Origin: Acidimicrobiia bacterium
GTDB taxonomy: Bacteria > Actinomycetota > Acidimicrobiia > Acidimicrobiales > Aldehydirespiratoraceae
DNA length: 64,000 nt
Assembly (NCBI GenBank): GCA_003231645.1
Contig: QIIW01000082.1
Span: 1-64,000 of the forward strand
Direction of reading: 5' to 3'
A program made the position numbers and the translations under genes. Below the pieces are notes generated by a model. That model saw nothing but the letters and a program-made list of their open reading frames with translations, made no database searches and was not told the DNA's origin. Positions 35,855 through 45,336 of the stretch are shown here, piece by piece (position 1 is the stretch's first letter; each line of letters begins with the position of its first letter).

Positions 35855-38539
35855 TCAGTGCTCGAGCGTACGGGCGATCTCACGCTCTTCGTAGGTCTCG
35901 ATGATGTCGCCATCCTTGAGATCCTGGAAGTCGGAGAGCCCGATACCACATTCGAAACCGGCCTGGACCTCACGAGCGTCCTCCTTGAATCGCCTGAGCG
36001 ACTTGACGACACCCTTCCAGATGATGGTTCCGTCCCTGAGGAAACGGACCTTGGATCCACGCGTGATCGTGCCGTTCTGCACCATGCAACCGGCGATGGC
36101 ACCCACACGCGGAATCCGGAATATCTCGCGTACTTCGGCGTCACCGGTGACGACCTCCTCGAACTCCGGGGCGAGCATGCCGACCATGGCCGCTTCGATG
36201 TCCTCGAGCAGCTTGTAGATGATCTCGTAGGTGCGGATCTCAACGTCTTCGGTCTCGGCCACATCGCGAGCCTTGCGATCGGGCCTGACATTGAAGCCGA
36301 TGATCGTCGCATTCGACGCCGCCGCGAGGGCGATGTCGTTCTCGGTGATGCCACCCACGCCGCGATGAACAAACGCTATCTTGACTTCGGAGCTCTCGAG
36401 CTTGCGAAGGCTCTCGGTGACCGCCTCGAGTGAGCCGTTGACGTCGGCCTTCACCACGACGTTGAGGGTCGCCGCCTCACCCCGTTGGATCTGCTCGAAG
36501 ATGTCCTCGAGCTTGGCCCCGCCCGACAGGGCATGGGCTTCCCGGCCGAGATGCGACTGGCGATACCAGTGCTCGCGTGCAGCAGCGACCCGGCTGGCCA
36601 CCTTCTCGCTGGGAGCGACCACGAACTCGTCGCCGGCGGCAGCAACCTCGGACAGACCGAGGATCTGGACCGGGGTGGAAGGGCCCGCTTCCCTGATGTT
36701 GTCGCCCTTGTCGTTGATGAGCGCGCGTACTCGACCCCAGGCCGCTCCGGCGACCACCGGGTCGCCCACCTTGAGACAGCCACGCTGAACCAGAACGGTC
36801 GCCACCGGGCCCCGGCCGATGTCGAGGTTGGCCTCGAGGACCACGCCGGCGGCGCGACCCTCGGCCTCGGACCGCAGTTCCTCCATCTCGGACACGACCA
36901 GCAACTGGTCGAGAAGCTCGTCGACACCGATGTTCTTGAGGGCGGAAACTTCCTGGAAGATCGTCTCACCGCCCCAGGCCTCGGGAACGAGACCGTGTTC
37001 GGCCACACCCGCTATCGCCTTCTGAGGATCAGCGTTCTCGCGATCGATCTTGTTGATGGCCACGACGATCGGAACCTCGGCCGCCTTGGCGTGGTTGATC
37101 GCCTCGATCGTCTGGGGCATGACGCCGTCGTCGGCGGCCACCACCAGGATGACGATGTCGGTGGCCTGGGCACCTCGGGCCCGCATGGCAGTGAACGCCT
37201 CGTGACCGGGAGTGTCGATGAAGGTGATCTTCTGCCCGTCGCGCTCGATTTGGTAGGCACCGATGTGCTGGGTGATGCCACCGGCCTCGCCGGCCACGAC
37301 ATTGGCGTCGCGGATCCGGTCGAGAAGCTTGGTCTTACCGTGATCGACGTGGCCCATGACGGTGATCACAGGCGGCCTCAACGGGGCGTCAGCGGCTATC
37401 TCGGTGTCGAGTTCAAGCAGTTTCTGAAGCTCGACCTCCTGCTCCTCACCGGCATCGACGAGCCTGATCTCGGCCCCGACCTCTGCCGCGAACAACTCGA
37501 TCATGTCGTCGGACAACGACTGGGTGGCCGTGACCATCTCACCCTGTTGCATGAGGAACCGGACGACGTCTGCCGCGGTACGGTTGAGTTTCGGGCCTAT
37601 GTCGAGAGCGGTGGAGGCTCTCTCGATGACGACCTCGCCGTCGGGCACCGGAGCGTCCTCGGGCGTGTAGGCGGGCATGTCCATCGGCTGAAGCTCTTCG
37701 CGGCTGCGACGCCTCCGGCCCTTTCGGCGAGGTGGACGACGGCCGGCACCGCCGCCGGGACGGCCCCTACCACCACCGGGGGCTCCACGGCCTCCGGCGC
37801 CCGGCACGGACTGACGCGGACCGCCGAGACGACGACCGGAGCCGGGCATGGGACCACTTCGGGGTGGACCACCCGGACGAGGCGGGCGCGGGCCACCGGA
37901 ACCGGGCGGGAATCCGCGACCGGCCGGAGCACGCTGAGGCCCTCCCGGTGGCGGTGGGATCGGCTTGCCCGAAGCAGACTTCGGAGAAACTCCAGGGCCC
38001 GCGACCATCTTCTTGACGACCTTCTTGACGACCTTCTTGACGACCTTCTTGACGACCGGCGTGGCAAGCTGAGGAGGATTCGGGGCGGGAACCTCTTCGC
38101 TGACTCGCTTGGGAGGACCCGAACTGCCACTCGACGAGATCACCCGCTTGGTCAACTCGGGCTCCGGCGCGTCGGTCATCGGCGGGGACGCGGCGTCGGT
38201 GACCGGAACGTCGGCTGGAGCAGGTGCCGGATCCGGGACGATCGCCTCGGGCTCGGGTGGCTTCGCGGTCTCTGCCGCGTCCTTCTTGGTGGTCTTCTTG
38301 GCCGCCTTTGCCGCAACCCTCTTGGTGGTCTTCTTGGGTGCCTCCGGCTCGGGGGGCTGCTCGTCGCGGACCATACCGTCACGCTGCGCCTTGCGCCTCA
38401 CGCGGTCGGCCTGCGGCTCGACGACACTCGACGAATGCGACTTGACCCCGATGCCGAGGCCAAGGCAGAGATCGAGCGTTTCCTTGTTGGTCAGGCCCAG
38501 CTCTCTTGCGAGTTCGTAGACGCGGATCTTGGATGACAC
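35855..38539 (-). CDS. infB: Translation initiation factor IF-2
   Basis: GTPase that places initiator tRNA on the 30S subunit. The 894-residue protein starts with the IF2_N helix bundle ([19 protein letters not shown]), followed by a long low-complexity linker rich in Lys, Pro, Gly and Arg (about residues 60-285). In it lies a short tandem repeat, KKVV x4 (38009-38056, 12-bp units), before Pro/Gly/Arg-rich and [17 protein letters not shown] stretches. The G domain has [14 protein letters not shown] near residue 395, DTPGHEAF and [12 protein letters not shown]; domains II to IV complete it. It is larger than minimal IF-2 because of the linker, as in other actinobacteria. Confidence 0.97.
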   Translation of the reverse strand: MSSKIRVYELARELGLTNKETLDLCLGLGIGVKSHSSSVVEPQADRVRRKAQRDGMVRDEQPPEPEAPKKTTKRVAAKAAKKTTKKDAAETAKPPEPEAIVPDPAPAPADVPVTDAASPPMTDAPEPELTKRVISSSGSSGPPKRVSEEVPAPNPPQLATPVVKKVVKKVVKKVVKKMVAGPGVSPKSASGKPIPPPPGGPQRAPAGRGFPPGSGGPRPPRPGGPPRSGPMPGSGRRLGGPRQSVPGAGGRGAPGGGRGRPGGGAGRRPPRRKGRRRRSREELQPMDMPAYTPEDAPVPDGEVVIERASTALDIGPKLNRTAADVVRFLMQQGEMVTATQSLSDDMIELFAAEVGAEIRLVDAGEEQEVELQKLLELDTEIAADAPLRPPVITVMGHVDHGKTKLLDRIRDANVVAGEAGGITQHIGAYQIERDGQKITFIDTPGHEAFTAMRARGAQATDIVILVVAADDGVMPQTIEAINHAKAAEVPIVVAINKIDRENADPQKAIAGVAEHGLVPEAWGGETIFQEVSALKNIGVDELLDQLLVVSEMEELRSEAEGRAAGVVLEANLDIGRGPVATVLVQRGCLKVGDPVVAGAAWGRVRALINDKGDNIREAGPSTPVQILGLSEVAAAGDEFVVAPSEKVASRVAAAREHWYRQSHLGREAHALSGGAKLEDIFEQIQRGEAATLNVVVKADVNGSLEAVTESLRKLESSEVKIAFVHRGVGGITENDIALAAASNATIIGFNVRPDRKARDVAETEDVEIRTYEIIYKLLEDIEAAMVGMLAPEFEEVVTGDAEVREIFRIPRVGAIAGCMVQNGTITRGSKVRFLRDGTIIWKGVVKSLRRFKEDAREVQAGFECGIGLSDFQDLKDGDIIETYEEREIARTLEH

Positions 38540-38590
38540 GTGCGGCGGTTACCCTTCTGATCCAGCGGGCCCGGAAACCCGAAGACCGAT

Positions 38591-38902
38591 TTACAGGTCG
38601 TGTGCGGTGTTGGCCGCACATGTGTGGATTCGGTCACTGGTGTGCGGACACACCGCGGTGACGGTCGGCCACGACCCGGTGAGCCTAGCGACCTCTCGCT
38701 CGTTCACCTCTACTCGAAGTGCCCGTGACAGGGCGCCCGGTGTCACACGTTCCATGCACGACATCGAGGGCCCGATCCATGCACCACGGCCCCCGCCCGC
38801 ACCGATCGACAGTCGACCGTCACAAAACCGTAGCCGTACGAGCTCCGAGGCCGCGAAACGCCGCCGGCAGGCCACACAAGTTCGTACCGGTGAGGAACTC
38901 AG
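38591..38902 (-). CDS. ylxR: YlxR family RNA-binding protein (DUF448)
   Basis: Small basic protein normally encoded between nusA and infB, as here. The family motif R-T-C-V-x-C-R-R-R-F-x-x-x-E-L-x-R is complete only if translation begins upstream of GTG 38875; reading back, the frame has no ATG, GTG or TTG before an in-frame TGA. The only fitting start is CTG at 38900-38902, preceded by GGAGGAAG and overlapping the nusA stop (CTGA), giving 103 residues beginning [24 protein letters not shown] and the [14 protein letters not shown] end ([12 protein letters not shown]) agree with the family. Thought to bind RNA; in Bacillus-type homologues it affects RNase P. Confidence 0.8.
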   Translation of the reverse strand: MSSSPVRTCVACRRRFAASELVRLRFCDGRLSIGAGGGRGAWIGPSMSCMERVTPGALSRALRVEVNEREVARLTGSWPTVTAVCPHTSDRIHTCAANTAHDL

Positions 38903-40215
38903 GCTTCCTCCTCAGCGACCGGATCCTCCGCGGGTACCTGCTCGGTGGGAGCGTCCTCGGTGGTGGAGCTCTCCTCGGTGGTGGAGCTCTCCTCGGTGGT
39001 GGAGCTCTCCTCGGTAGTGGAGCTCTCCTCGGTAGTGGAGCTCTCCTCGGTGGTGGCGTCCTCGGTGGTGGCGTCCTCGGTGGGGGCGTCCTCGGTGGTG
39101 GAGCTCTCCTCGCTCGCCGCCTCGTTCCAGGCTTCGGCCGAGATCGCCTCGCCTCCATCGGCGGGCTGCCAGACATGCTCGCCGCTGTCGGGATCGATGA
39201 TCCACTCCCCCTCCGCCCACTCGACGTCGCCCATCGCCTCTTCCTCGGCGAGCTGGGTCTCGGACTTGATGTTGATGCCCCAACCGGTGAGGCGAGACGC
39301 CAGACGCGCGTTCTGGCCCTCCTTGCCGATGGCGAGCGAAAGCTGATAGTCGGGCACGATCACATCGCAGTCGCCCGTCATCTCGTCGGGCCTCACCTCT
39401 TTGACCTTGGCCGGGGACAGCGCCTTCATCACGTATTCGTGAAGATCCTCGGAGAACGGAACGATGTCGATCTTCTCACCGCGAAGTTCGTTGACGACCT
39501 GACGCACACGCGCTCCACGAGCCCCCACACAAGCTCCGACCGGGTCGACGTTGGGATCGTTGGACCACACGGCGATCTTGGTGCGGTGGCCAGGTTCCCG
39601 TGCGCAAGCCTTGATCTCGACGACACCGTCGGCGATCTCGGGAACCTCGAGTTCGAACAGACGCTTCACCAGACCGGGGTGGGTGCGACTCACGACGATC
39701 TGGGGACCCTTGGGTGACCGGCGAACCTCGACAATGTAGGCCTTCAGGCGCACGCTGGAGTCGGGACGCTCATACGGAACCTGCTCGGACTGAGGGAGCA
39801 GTCCCTCGACCCGGCCGAGATCCAGAAGTGTGTAGCGCGCGTCGGTCTGTTGGATCATGCCGGTGACGATGTCTCCCTCACGACCGGCGTACTCCTCGTA
39901 CTTCATCTCGCGTTCCGCCTCGCGGATTCGCTGGGACATCACCTGACGGGCGGCTTGCGCCGCAATACGGCCGAGGTTGTCGGGGGTGGCGTCGAATTCC
40001 TCACCGACGGGCTCACCGTCCTCGTCGAGCTCCTGGGCGATCACCCGGAACTCCATCGTCTCCGGATCGATCGTGACCCAGGCGTATTCATGGGCGTCGG
40101 GCATCTTCTTGTAGGCGGTCTCGAGGGCATCGGCCAGGGCCGCGAACAGGGCGTCGACGGGGATTCCACGTTCGACGGCCAGCGCCTGGAGCGCCTCCAT
40201 CATCTCGGCGTTCAT
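38899..40215 (-). CDS. nusA: Transcription termination/antitermination protein NusA with a repeat tail
   Basis: RNA polymerase-associated factor controlling pausing, termination and antitermination. Of 438 residues, the first 345 form the standard NusA: N-terminal domain, S1 domain ([20 protein letters not shown]), and KH domains ([36 protein letters not shown]). After about residue 365 comes an acidic tail of repeated EESSTT and EDATT units encoded by tandem repeats, ending EEEA. ATG 40215 is chosen because the open frame upstream is rimP; it overlaps the rimP stop by one base (TGATG). Confidence 0.95.
   Translation of the reverse strand: MNAEMMEALQALAVERGIPVDALFAALADALETAYKKMPDAHEYAWVTIDPETMEFRVIAQELDEDGEPVGEEFDATPDNLGRIAAQAARQVMSQRIREAEREMKYEEYAGREGDIVTGMIQQTDARYTLLDLGRVEGLLPQSEQVPYERPDSSVRLKAYIVEVRRSPKGPQIVVSRTHPGLVKRLFELEVPEIADGVVEIKACAREPGHRTKIAVWSNDPNVDPVGACVGARGARVRQVVNELRGEKIDIVPFSEDLHEYVMKALSPAKVKEVRPDEMTGDCDVIVPDYQLSLAIGKEGQNARLASRLTGWGINIKSETQLAEEEAMGDVEWAEGEWIIDPDSGEHVWQPADGGEAISAEAWNEAASEESSTTEDAPTEDATTEDATTEESSTTEESSTTEESSTTEESSTTEESSTTEDAPTEQVPAEDPVAEEEA
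38941..39108 (-). repeat. Tandem 18-bp/15-bp repeat in the 3' end of nusA
   Basis: On the plus strand the unit CTCGGTGGTGGAGCTCTC (18 bp) occurs five times in a row at 38956-39045, the last two with one base change (GGTAGTGG). It is followed by three 15-bp variants ending GGCGTC (39046-39090) and one more 18-bp unit (39091-39108); a 15-bp variant (CTCGGTGGGAGCGTC) also precedes the array. All are in frame and encode EESSTT or [10 protein letters not shown]. Near-identity of units suggests recent slippage and length polymorphism. Confidence 0.9.
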
Positions 40216-40733
40216 CAGGATGTTGCCTCTCTGTGAGAAGAACTCGAACTCTTGGACCCGGGCTTCGATCCGCTCCCCGGCTTGGGGGTGGGGCCCCATT
40301 CGAAGATGGTGCGGGCCGACGAGAGGACCGTGTATGGGATGTGGGTGACGACGCCCCCGGTACGGAGATCGAAGCCCTCGTCGTCGGCGGCCTCCATGAC
40401 ACCCACGAAGCGGCGCCGACCCTCGATCTCTACGCTCGTCTTGGCCTTCACCTCGGAACCGACGGCACCGAGGAAGTGGGACGGAGTGCGCAACGGCCTC
40501 TCGAGACCAGGGCTCGACACTTCGAGGGTGTAGCGGCCCGGAATGGGATCAACCTCGTCGAACAATCGACTCACAGCCCGGCTGATCCGGCGAATGCGAG
40601 CGACATCGATCCCGCCGTCGTGGTCAACCAGAATCCGCAGGATCCCGCCGTTGTGCTCGATGTCGTAGATACCGGCCGACTCGGCGGCAACGATCGGCTC
40701 GATGAGGTCGCGTACGCGATCAGTGACTGCCAT
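40215..40733 (-). CDS. rimP: Ribosome maturation factor RimP
   Basis: Needed for 30S subunit assembly. The 172-residue protein has the RimP N-terminal domain (VRDLIEPIVAAESAGIYDI, RILVDHDGGIDVARI) and the conserved YTLEVSSPGLERPLRTP. A Gly/Ser/Lys-rich tail (GSGSKPGSKSSSSSH) is added at the C terminus. ATG 40733 is preceded by AAGGAGG at good spacing. It is first in the rimP-nusA-ylxR-infB-rbfA-truB cluster; its promoter must lie between 40734 and the terminator at 40795. Confidence 0.94.
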   Translation of the reverse strand: MAVTDRVRDLIEPIVAAESAGIYDIEHNGGILRILVDHDGGIDVARIRRISRAVSRLFDEVDPIPGRYTLEVSSPGLERPLRTPSHFLGAVGSEVKAKTSVEIEGRRRFVGVMEAADDEGFDLRTGGVVTHIPYTVLSSARTIFEWGPTPKPGSGSKPGSKSSSSSHREATS

Positions 40734-40794
40734 TTGTCGCCTCCTTCCGGGAATCTTGTCGAACTGTTTTCGATGCGGGCTGATACCGGGCGAT

Positions 40795-40827
40795 GAAACA
40801 ACAAAGGCGTGGGCCGAGCCCACGCCT
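40795..40827 (-). terminator. Rho-independent terminator downstream of the ispG operon
   Basis: On the minus strand a perfect 10-bp stem, AGGCGTGGGC / GCCCACGCCT with a TCG loop, is followed by TTGTTGTTTC. It lies about 100 bp after the stop of the small membrane-protein gene and 61 bp before rimP, so it separates the rseP-ispG operon from the rimP-nusA operon. Confidence 0.85.
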
Positions 40828-40926
40828 GATCCATCAACCGGAGACCGAACGTTGGCTCACTTTAGCAGCACTCCACCCGGGGCACATCCCGCGAGCCGGC
40901 CTCCGCTCCTCGCTTGGTCGATCACA

Positions 40927-41343
40927 TCACATGTCGGCGTCGGCCACGGCCCTGACGAAACGCCGATGGACCCGACCGAGCACGACGGTGCCTTTCTCTG
41001 CGTTGACCTCCACCGTCGGGAGGATCCTCATCACGCCGAAAGTTGCCGCCATCCACATCATTCCCGATACCAAGCTGATGATCACACCCAGTTGGAGCAG
41101 AACCGAGAATCTACCCAGGCCGATGCCGGCCACCAGAAACCCGACAGCGCCATGAAGGCCAGCCGACTGATGTTGCCGCATCGACATCAGCCGATCGAAC
41201 TCGGACTGCGTGAGCGGAACCCGAATCACCCCGGCCGGCCGGCCGGCCGGCGCGTAGCCATCGGCCCGGTGTCCGCTGTGCACGGATACCGGCGGGAGTC
41301 CAACGCCTGTTGCGGCCGCCAGGGGCACCTCCACCGTTGGCAT
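40927..41343 (-). CDS. Small membrane protein downstream of ispG, unknown function
   Basis: Protein of 138 residues: an N-terminal stretch of about 45 residues without obvious domain, then a short helix-like SEFDRLMSMRQHQ, then two hydrophobic segments (LHGAVGFLVAGIGLG and VIISLVSGMMWMAATFGV) and a basic tail (VHRRFVRAVADADM). The ATG at 41343 lies one base after the ispG stop (TGAGATG). The gene contains a GGCC microsatellite at about 41232-41252. I recognise no family; the position suggests a membrane role with ispG's operon only by proximity. Confidence 0.65.
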   Translation of the reverse strand: MPTVEVPLAAATGVGLPPVSVHSGHRADGYAPAGRPAGVIRVPLTQSEFDRLMSMRQHQSAGLHGAVGFLVAGIGLGRFSVLLQLGVIISLVSGMMWMAATFGVMRILPTVEVNAEKGTVVLGRVHRRFVRAVADADM

Positions 41344-41344
41344 C

Positions 41345-42583
41345 TCAGCCGGTCGTGGCGGACCGTCGGATCTCCGCGATGATCGCCTCGGAGTTGTTGG
41401 CGTCTTCGCCTCGCTCGCCGAGATTGCGTCGGCGATCTTCATCGGCGGCCCGTCGGGCTGCCGCGCGGGTCGAGGAGGCGCGCTCAAGGGCAGCCTCGGC
41501 GCCGTTCTCCTGGATGTAGTCGGCCCACTCGACCAGCGTGTCGACCATCTCGTCTTCGGGTACGACCGCAACATTTTGGCCGCGGACGAACAGGTGGCCG
41601 CGTCTGTTTCCCGCCGCGATCCCGAGGTCGGCGTCGCGGGCTTCACCGGGACCGTTGACCACACAGCCCATCACCGCAACCTGCAACGGGATCTCCCGCT
41701 CCTCGAACGCCTCCATTGCCTCGCGAGCCACCCGCACCACATCGATCTCGGCTCGCCCGCAGCTCGGACATGCGATCAGGTCGATGTTCTTGCGCTCACG
41801 AAGACCCAGTATCTCAAGCAACTGACGTCCGGCGCGGGCCTCTTCGACCGGGTCGGCGGTGAGCGAGTACCGAATGGTGTCACCGATCCCCTCGGCCAGG
41901 AGGGTGGCCATTCCGGCCGTGGACTTGAGCGTGCCGACGGGGGGCGGGCCGGCCTCGGTGACTCCGAGATGGAGAGGATGGTCGGTGACCTCGGAGAGCT
42001 GCCGGTAGGCATCGATCATCAGCGGTACGCTCGACGCCTTCACCGAGATCTTGATGAGGTCGAAATCGACCTCCTGGAAGAACGCGATCTCCTGCAACGC
42101 CGATTCGACCATCGCCTCGGGCGTGACCTTGCCGCCGTACTTGGCGTAGAGGTCGGGGTGAAGCGATCCACCGTTCACCCCGATGCGAATCGGTACGCCT
42201 CGATCCTTGGCCTCGCTCGCCACCGCCTTGATGTGCTCGGGGTTGCGGATGTTGCCGGGATTGAGTCGCAGGCAATGCACCCCCGCCTCGAGCGCCTCGA
42301 GCGCCCGGCGATACTGGTGGTGGATGTCGGCGACGATCGGCACCGGCGACCGCGGCACGATCCGGGCCAGGCCTTCGGCTGCCTCGGGTTCGTTGCAGGT
42401 GCACCGGACGATGTCGGCCCCGGCCGCGGCCAACGCATAGATCTGTTGCAGGGTCGCCTCGTGATCGGCCGTTCTGGTGACGGTCATCGACTGGACACTC
42501 ACCGGGGCGTTCCCGCCCACCGGCACCTTCCCCACCATGATCTGGCGGGTCTCGCGTCGGCCGAAGGCCTGCTCGTGCTCCAC
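41345..42583 (-). CDS. ispG: 4-hydroxy-3-methylbut-2-en-1-yl diphosphate synthase (flavodoxin)
   Basis: Iron-sulfur enzyme of the non-mevalonate isoprenoid pathway. The 412-residue protein has a TIM-barrel N-terminal part with VGGNAPVSVQSMTVTRTAD and LRLNPGNI, and the [4Fe-4S] ligands in ACPSCGRAEID and GCVVNGPGEARDADLG. A 40-residue Ala/Arg/Glu-rich tail beyond the usual end is seen. With dxr two genes upstream, two pathway enzymes flank rseP, a common actinobacterial arrangement. It lies 17 bp after rseP. Confidence 0.97.
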   Translation of the reverse strand: MEHEQAFGRRETRQIMVGKVPVGGNAPVSVQSMTVTRTADHEATLQQIYALAAAGADIVRCTCNEPEAAEGLARIVPRSPVPIVADIHHQYRRALEALEAGVHCLRLNPGNIRNPEHIKAVASEAKDRGVPIRIGVNGGSLHPDLYAKYGGKVTPEAMVESALQEIAFFQEVDFDLIKISVKASSVPLMIDAYRQLSEVTDHPLHLGVTEAGPPPVGTLKSTAGMATLLAEGIGDTIRYSLTADPVEEARAGRQLLEILGLRERKNIDLIACPSCGRAEIDVVRVAREAMEAFEEREIPLQVAVMGCVVNGPGEARDADLGIAAGNRRGHLFVRGQNVAVVPEDEMVDTLVEWADYIQENGAEAALERASSTRAAARRAADEDRRRNLGERGEDANNSEAIIAEIRRSATTG

Positions 42584-42600
42584 AGGTCGAATCTACCGCG

Positions 42601-44136
42601 TCAGCCGAATTTGACCGGGTCGAAAATGTCGCGCAGCAGCGTCACCCCGCCGACGAAGACGAGGAGCAGTACGACGACATAGGTGAGGGGTAGCAGCTTG
42701 GCCGCATCGACACGGTAGCGACGGCCACCGATCGACCGGAGACGCTCGTACGTGGCGACCGCGACGTGGCCGCCGTCGAGGGGAAGCAGCGGAATCAGGT
42801 TGAACACCCCGATGAAGATGTTGATCACGAACAGCAACGACAGCGTGTCGGCAAGACCATTCTCGACGGCGGCAGCGCCGAGACCGGCCACTCCGTAGAT
42901 CGACAGGATGCGGTTCTCGTTGGGATTGGTCGAGTCGAGACGCCGCAGGTTCAGTTGCCGAGCGGCGGCAAGGGAGTTACCGGGCTGCGGCGAACTCGAA
43001 CGAGAGCCGAGGATGCCGTCGAAGGCCCCGTTGAGCCCGCCGGTGAGGGCCTTGGGGAAAGCCAACGTGACATCCTTGATGAAGCTCCCGAACGTCGTGA
43101 AGGTCGCGCCGGCGGCATCGACGGCTCCGAGAGGCGAGGACGTGTAGTCAGCGGAGACGCCGAAGAAACCGATCGTGGCCACAGTGGGGTCGGCCAGTCG
43201 GTTGACGATGACCCCGTCCACGACTCCAGGCTTGCCGGTTCGGGCGTCCACCACCGTGACGTTGAGCGGCTCATCGAGATGATCGGCGGCGTAGGCAGCA
43301 AATTCGGCATAGGTGGGCGCGTGATCGAGTACGAGACCCTCGACCGCCAGGATCCGGTCACCGGCGATCAACCCGTCGATCCCGGCCGCGCCCTGTTTGG
43401 TCAGCCGCTCGCCTATCGCCGCCGCCGAATCGACCTTGCTACCGTCGTGGCTGTACGTGACCTCGACGGTGCGACCGGCGCGTGATCTCACCAGGTCGCC
43501 GAAGGCGTCGAAGGTCGTGACGTTGCGGGAGTCGAAAGTGAGGAGCTTGTCGCCCGGCACCAGACCGGCCGAGGAAGCTGCACTGTCGACCGAAACCGAT
43601 CCGAGAGTCCAGCCCTGGGCCTGGCCGGCGGCCGTGGACTGATCGACCGGTCGGCCGTTGGTGAGAAAGAGTGCGTACAGCAAGCCCAGCGCCATCAGGA
43701 AATGCATGGCGGAACCCGCCACCGCGACCGTCAGGCGCCGGGGATACGACTTCTGCCGGTAGGTCCGCGGCTCATCGGCCGGGTCGACCACGTCGAGGCT
43801 GCTCATGCCGATGATCCGCACGTAGGCACCCAGCCATATGGCCTTGATGCCGTACTCCGTCTCGCCCCGATGGAACGACCAGATCTTCGGCCCGAATCCG
43901 ATGAAGAATTCGGTGACCATCATGCCCGACCACTTGGCGGCGAGATAGTGGCCCAGCTCGTGCATCGCAATCATCACGACCAGCGCGAGGATGATGATCA
44001 CCCAGCTCCAGGCGGCCAGGAACCCGATGGCGAGAATCCCCCCGATCAGGGCGACCAGCCCGAACCAGCTCTGCTGGATCACCTCGCCTTCGGGCTCGGT
44101 CGGGCCCGCGTCGACAGGAGCGATCGGTTGAGTCAT
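42601..44136 (-). CDS. rseP: RseP-type site-2 membrane protease (M50)
   Basis: Intramembrane zinc protease that cuts anti-sigma factors and signal peptides. The 511-residue protein has HELGHYLAAK at residues 59-68 (HExxH), a PDZ domain starting near ASSAGLVPGDKLLTF, and the C-terminal FNLIPLLPLDGGHV with the third zinc-ligand Asp. Five or so membrane segments are visible. It lies between dxr and ispG, overlapping the dxr stop by 4 bases, so it is part of the cdsA-dxr-rseP-ispG operon. Confidence 0.95.
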   Translation of the reverse strand: MTQPIAPVDAGPTEPEGEVIQQSWFGLVALIGGILAIGFLAAWSWVIIILALVVMIAMHELGHYLAAKWSGMMVTEFFIGFGPKIWSFHRGETEYGIKAIWLGAYVRIIGMSSLDVVDPADEPRTYRQKSYPRRLTVAVAGSAMHFLMALGLLYALFLTNGRPVDQSTAAGQAQGWTLGSVSVDSAASSAGLVPGDKLLTFDSRNVTTFDAFGDLVRSRAGRTVEVTYSHDGSKVDSAAAIGERLTKQGAAGIDGLIAGDRILAVEGLVLDHAPTYAEFAAYAADHLDEPLNVTVVDARTGKPGVVDGVIVNRLADPTVATIGFFGVSADYTSSPLGAVDAAGATFTTFGSFIKDVTLAFPKALTGGLNGAFDGILGSRSSSPQPGNSLAAARQLNLRRLDSTNPNENRILSIYGVAGLGAAAVENGLADTLSLLFVINIFIGVFNLIPLLPLDGGHVAVATYERLRSIGGRRYRVDAAKLLPLTYVVVLLLVFVGGVTLLRDIFDPVKFG

Positions 44137-45302
44137 GCGTTCACCCTTTGGGCAATCAGTGCGGCTGTGATCTCACGGGCCAGACGGTCGGTTTCGAGAA
44201 CAACCCCGACATCGGTGGCGGATGTTCCCGGCCACCTCTGAAGCGCGGCATCCACGACCTCGGCGATATCGACCCAACCCAGTCTGCCCTTGAGGAACCC
44301 GTCGACCGCGACCTCGTTGGCGGCGCTCAGCCAAGCCGGAGCGGTCTTGCCGACCCGACCAGCCTCGAATGCGAGTGACAGGCAGCGGAACGACCCGAGG
44401 TCGGGAGGCTCGAAGTCGAGATGTGAGAGCTCGGCCCAGTCGATCGCTCCGTAGGGAATGTCGATCCGATCTGGGTAGGCGAGCGCGTAGCCGATGCACA
44501 GGCGCATGTCGGGCAGCGAGAGCTGGGCGATGGTGGCGCCGTCGGAGTAGGTGACCATCGAATGAACGATCGACTGCGGGTGGACCACCACCTCGATCCG
44601 GTCATAGGGCACGTCGAACAGTTCGTGGGCTTCGATCACCTCGAGCCCCTTGTTCATCAGCGTGCTCGAATCGACGGAGACCTTCGGGCCCATCGACCAT
44701 GTGGGATGGGCGAGGGCATCCGCCACGGTGACCTCGGCGAGCTGTTCGGGCCGTCGGCCCCTGAACGGGCCGCCGCTGGCAGTGAGAACGATCTTCGACA
44801 CCTGCTCCGGGTTGTCGTTGGCCCGCAGACACTGGTGAATCGCGCAATGCTCGGAATCGACGGGAAGCAGTTCGGCCCCCGGTGTGGCCCGGGCCCGCTG
44901 CACCACCGGGCCGGCGGCTATCAGGGACTCCTTGTTGGCCAGACCGAGTCTCCGACCCGTCTCGAGGGTGGCCATCGTGACCGACAGGCCGGCGAAACCG
45001 ACCACTGCGTTGACGACGGTCGGCGCCGCGCCGACCGCGTCGGCGAACGATGCCTCGCCCGCGACCAGTTCCGTGCCCTGGGGCAACATGGAGGCGAGTT
45101 CAACGGCCAGTGCAGCGTCGCCGAGGGCGACCACATCGGGGCGAAATTCGTGGGCCTGCTCGGCCAGCAGACCGATCGAACGGTTGGCACCGATAGCGGC
45201 GACCCGATAGCACTCGGGGGCGGACCTGATGATGTCGAGAGTCTGGGTGCCAATCGATCCGGTCGACCCGAGCACTGCCACGTCGGTGATCACACCATCC
45301 AA
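44133..45302 (-). CDS. dxr: 1-deoxy-D-xylulose 5-phosphate reductoisomerase
   Basis: Second enzyme of the non-mevalonate isoprenoid pathway, using NADPH and a divalent metal. The 389-residue protein has the NADPH motif VAVLGSTGSIGTQTLDII, GLANKESLIAAG, PVDSEHCAIHQCL with metal-binding Glu, and TASGGPFRGR. The start is TTG 45302 or the in-frame GTG 45293, three codons later; neither has a strong ribosome-binding site. Fosmidomycin-binding residues appear intact. It lies 34 bp after cdsA. Confidence 0.97.
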   Translation of the reverse strand: MDGVITDVAVLGSTGSIGTQTLDIIRSAPECYRVAAIGANRSIGLLAEQAHEFRPDVVALGDAALAVELASMLPQGTELVAGEASFADAVGAAPTVVNAVVGFAGLSVTMATLETGRRLGLANKESLIAAGPVVQRARATPGAELLPVDSEHCAIHQCLRANDNPEQVSKIVLTASGGPFRGRRPEQLAEVTVADALAHPTWSMGPKVSVDSSTLMNKGLEVIEAHELFDVPYDRIEVVVHPQSIVHSMVTYSDGATIAQLSLPDMRLCIGYALAYPDRIDIPYGAIDWAELSHLDFEPPDLGSFRCLSLAFEAGRVGKTAPAWLSAANEVAVDGFLKGRLGWVDIAEVVDAALQRWPGTSATDVGVVLETDRLAREITAALIAQRVNA

Positions 45303-45336
45303 CCTACGGGGGGAACAGGCCTGGGGCGCCGCGAGG

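Noticed and set aside
36485..38536. A 683-codon open frame antisense to infB
   Set aside because: Shadow of the infB coding strand; no motif and no ribosome-binding site.
38941..39108. The nusA repeat as a CRISPR array
   Set aside because: Units are contiguous without spacers and encode an in-frame repeated peptide.
40828..40926. Possible tRNA before rimP (as in some nusA operons)
   Set aside because: No cloverleaf or TTCAA-type T-loop could be found on either strand.
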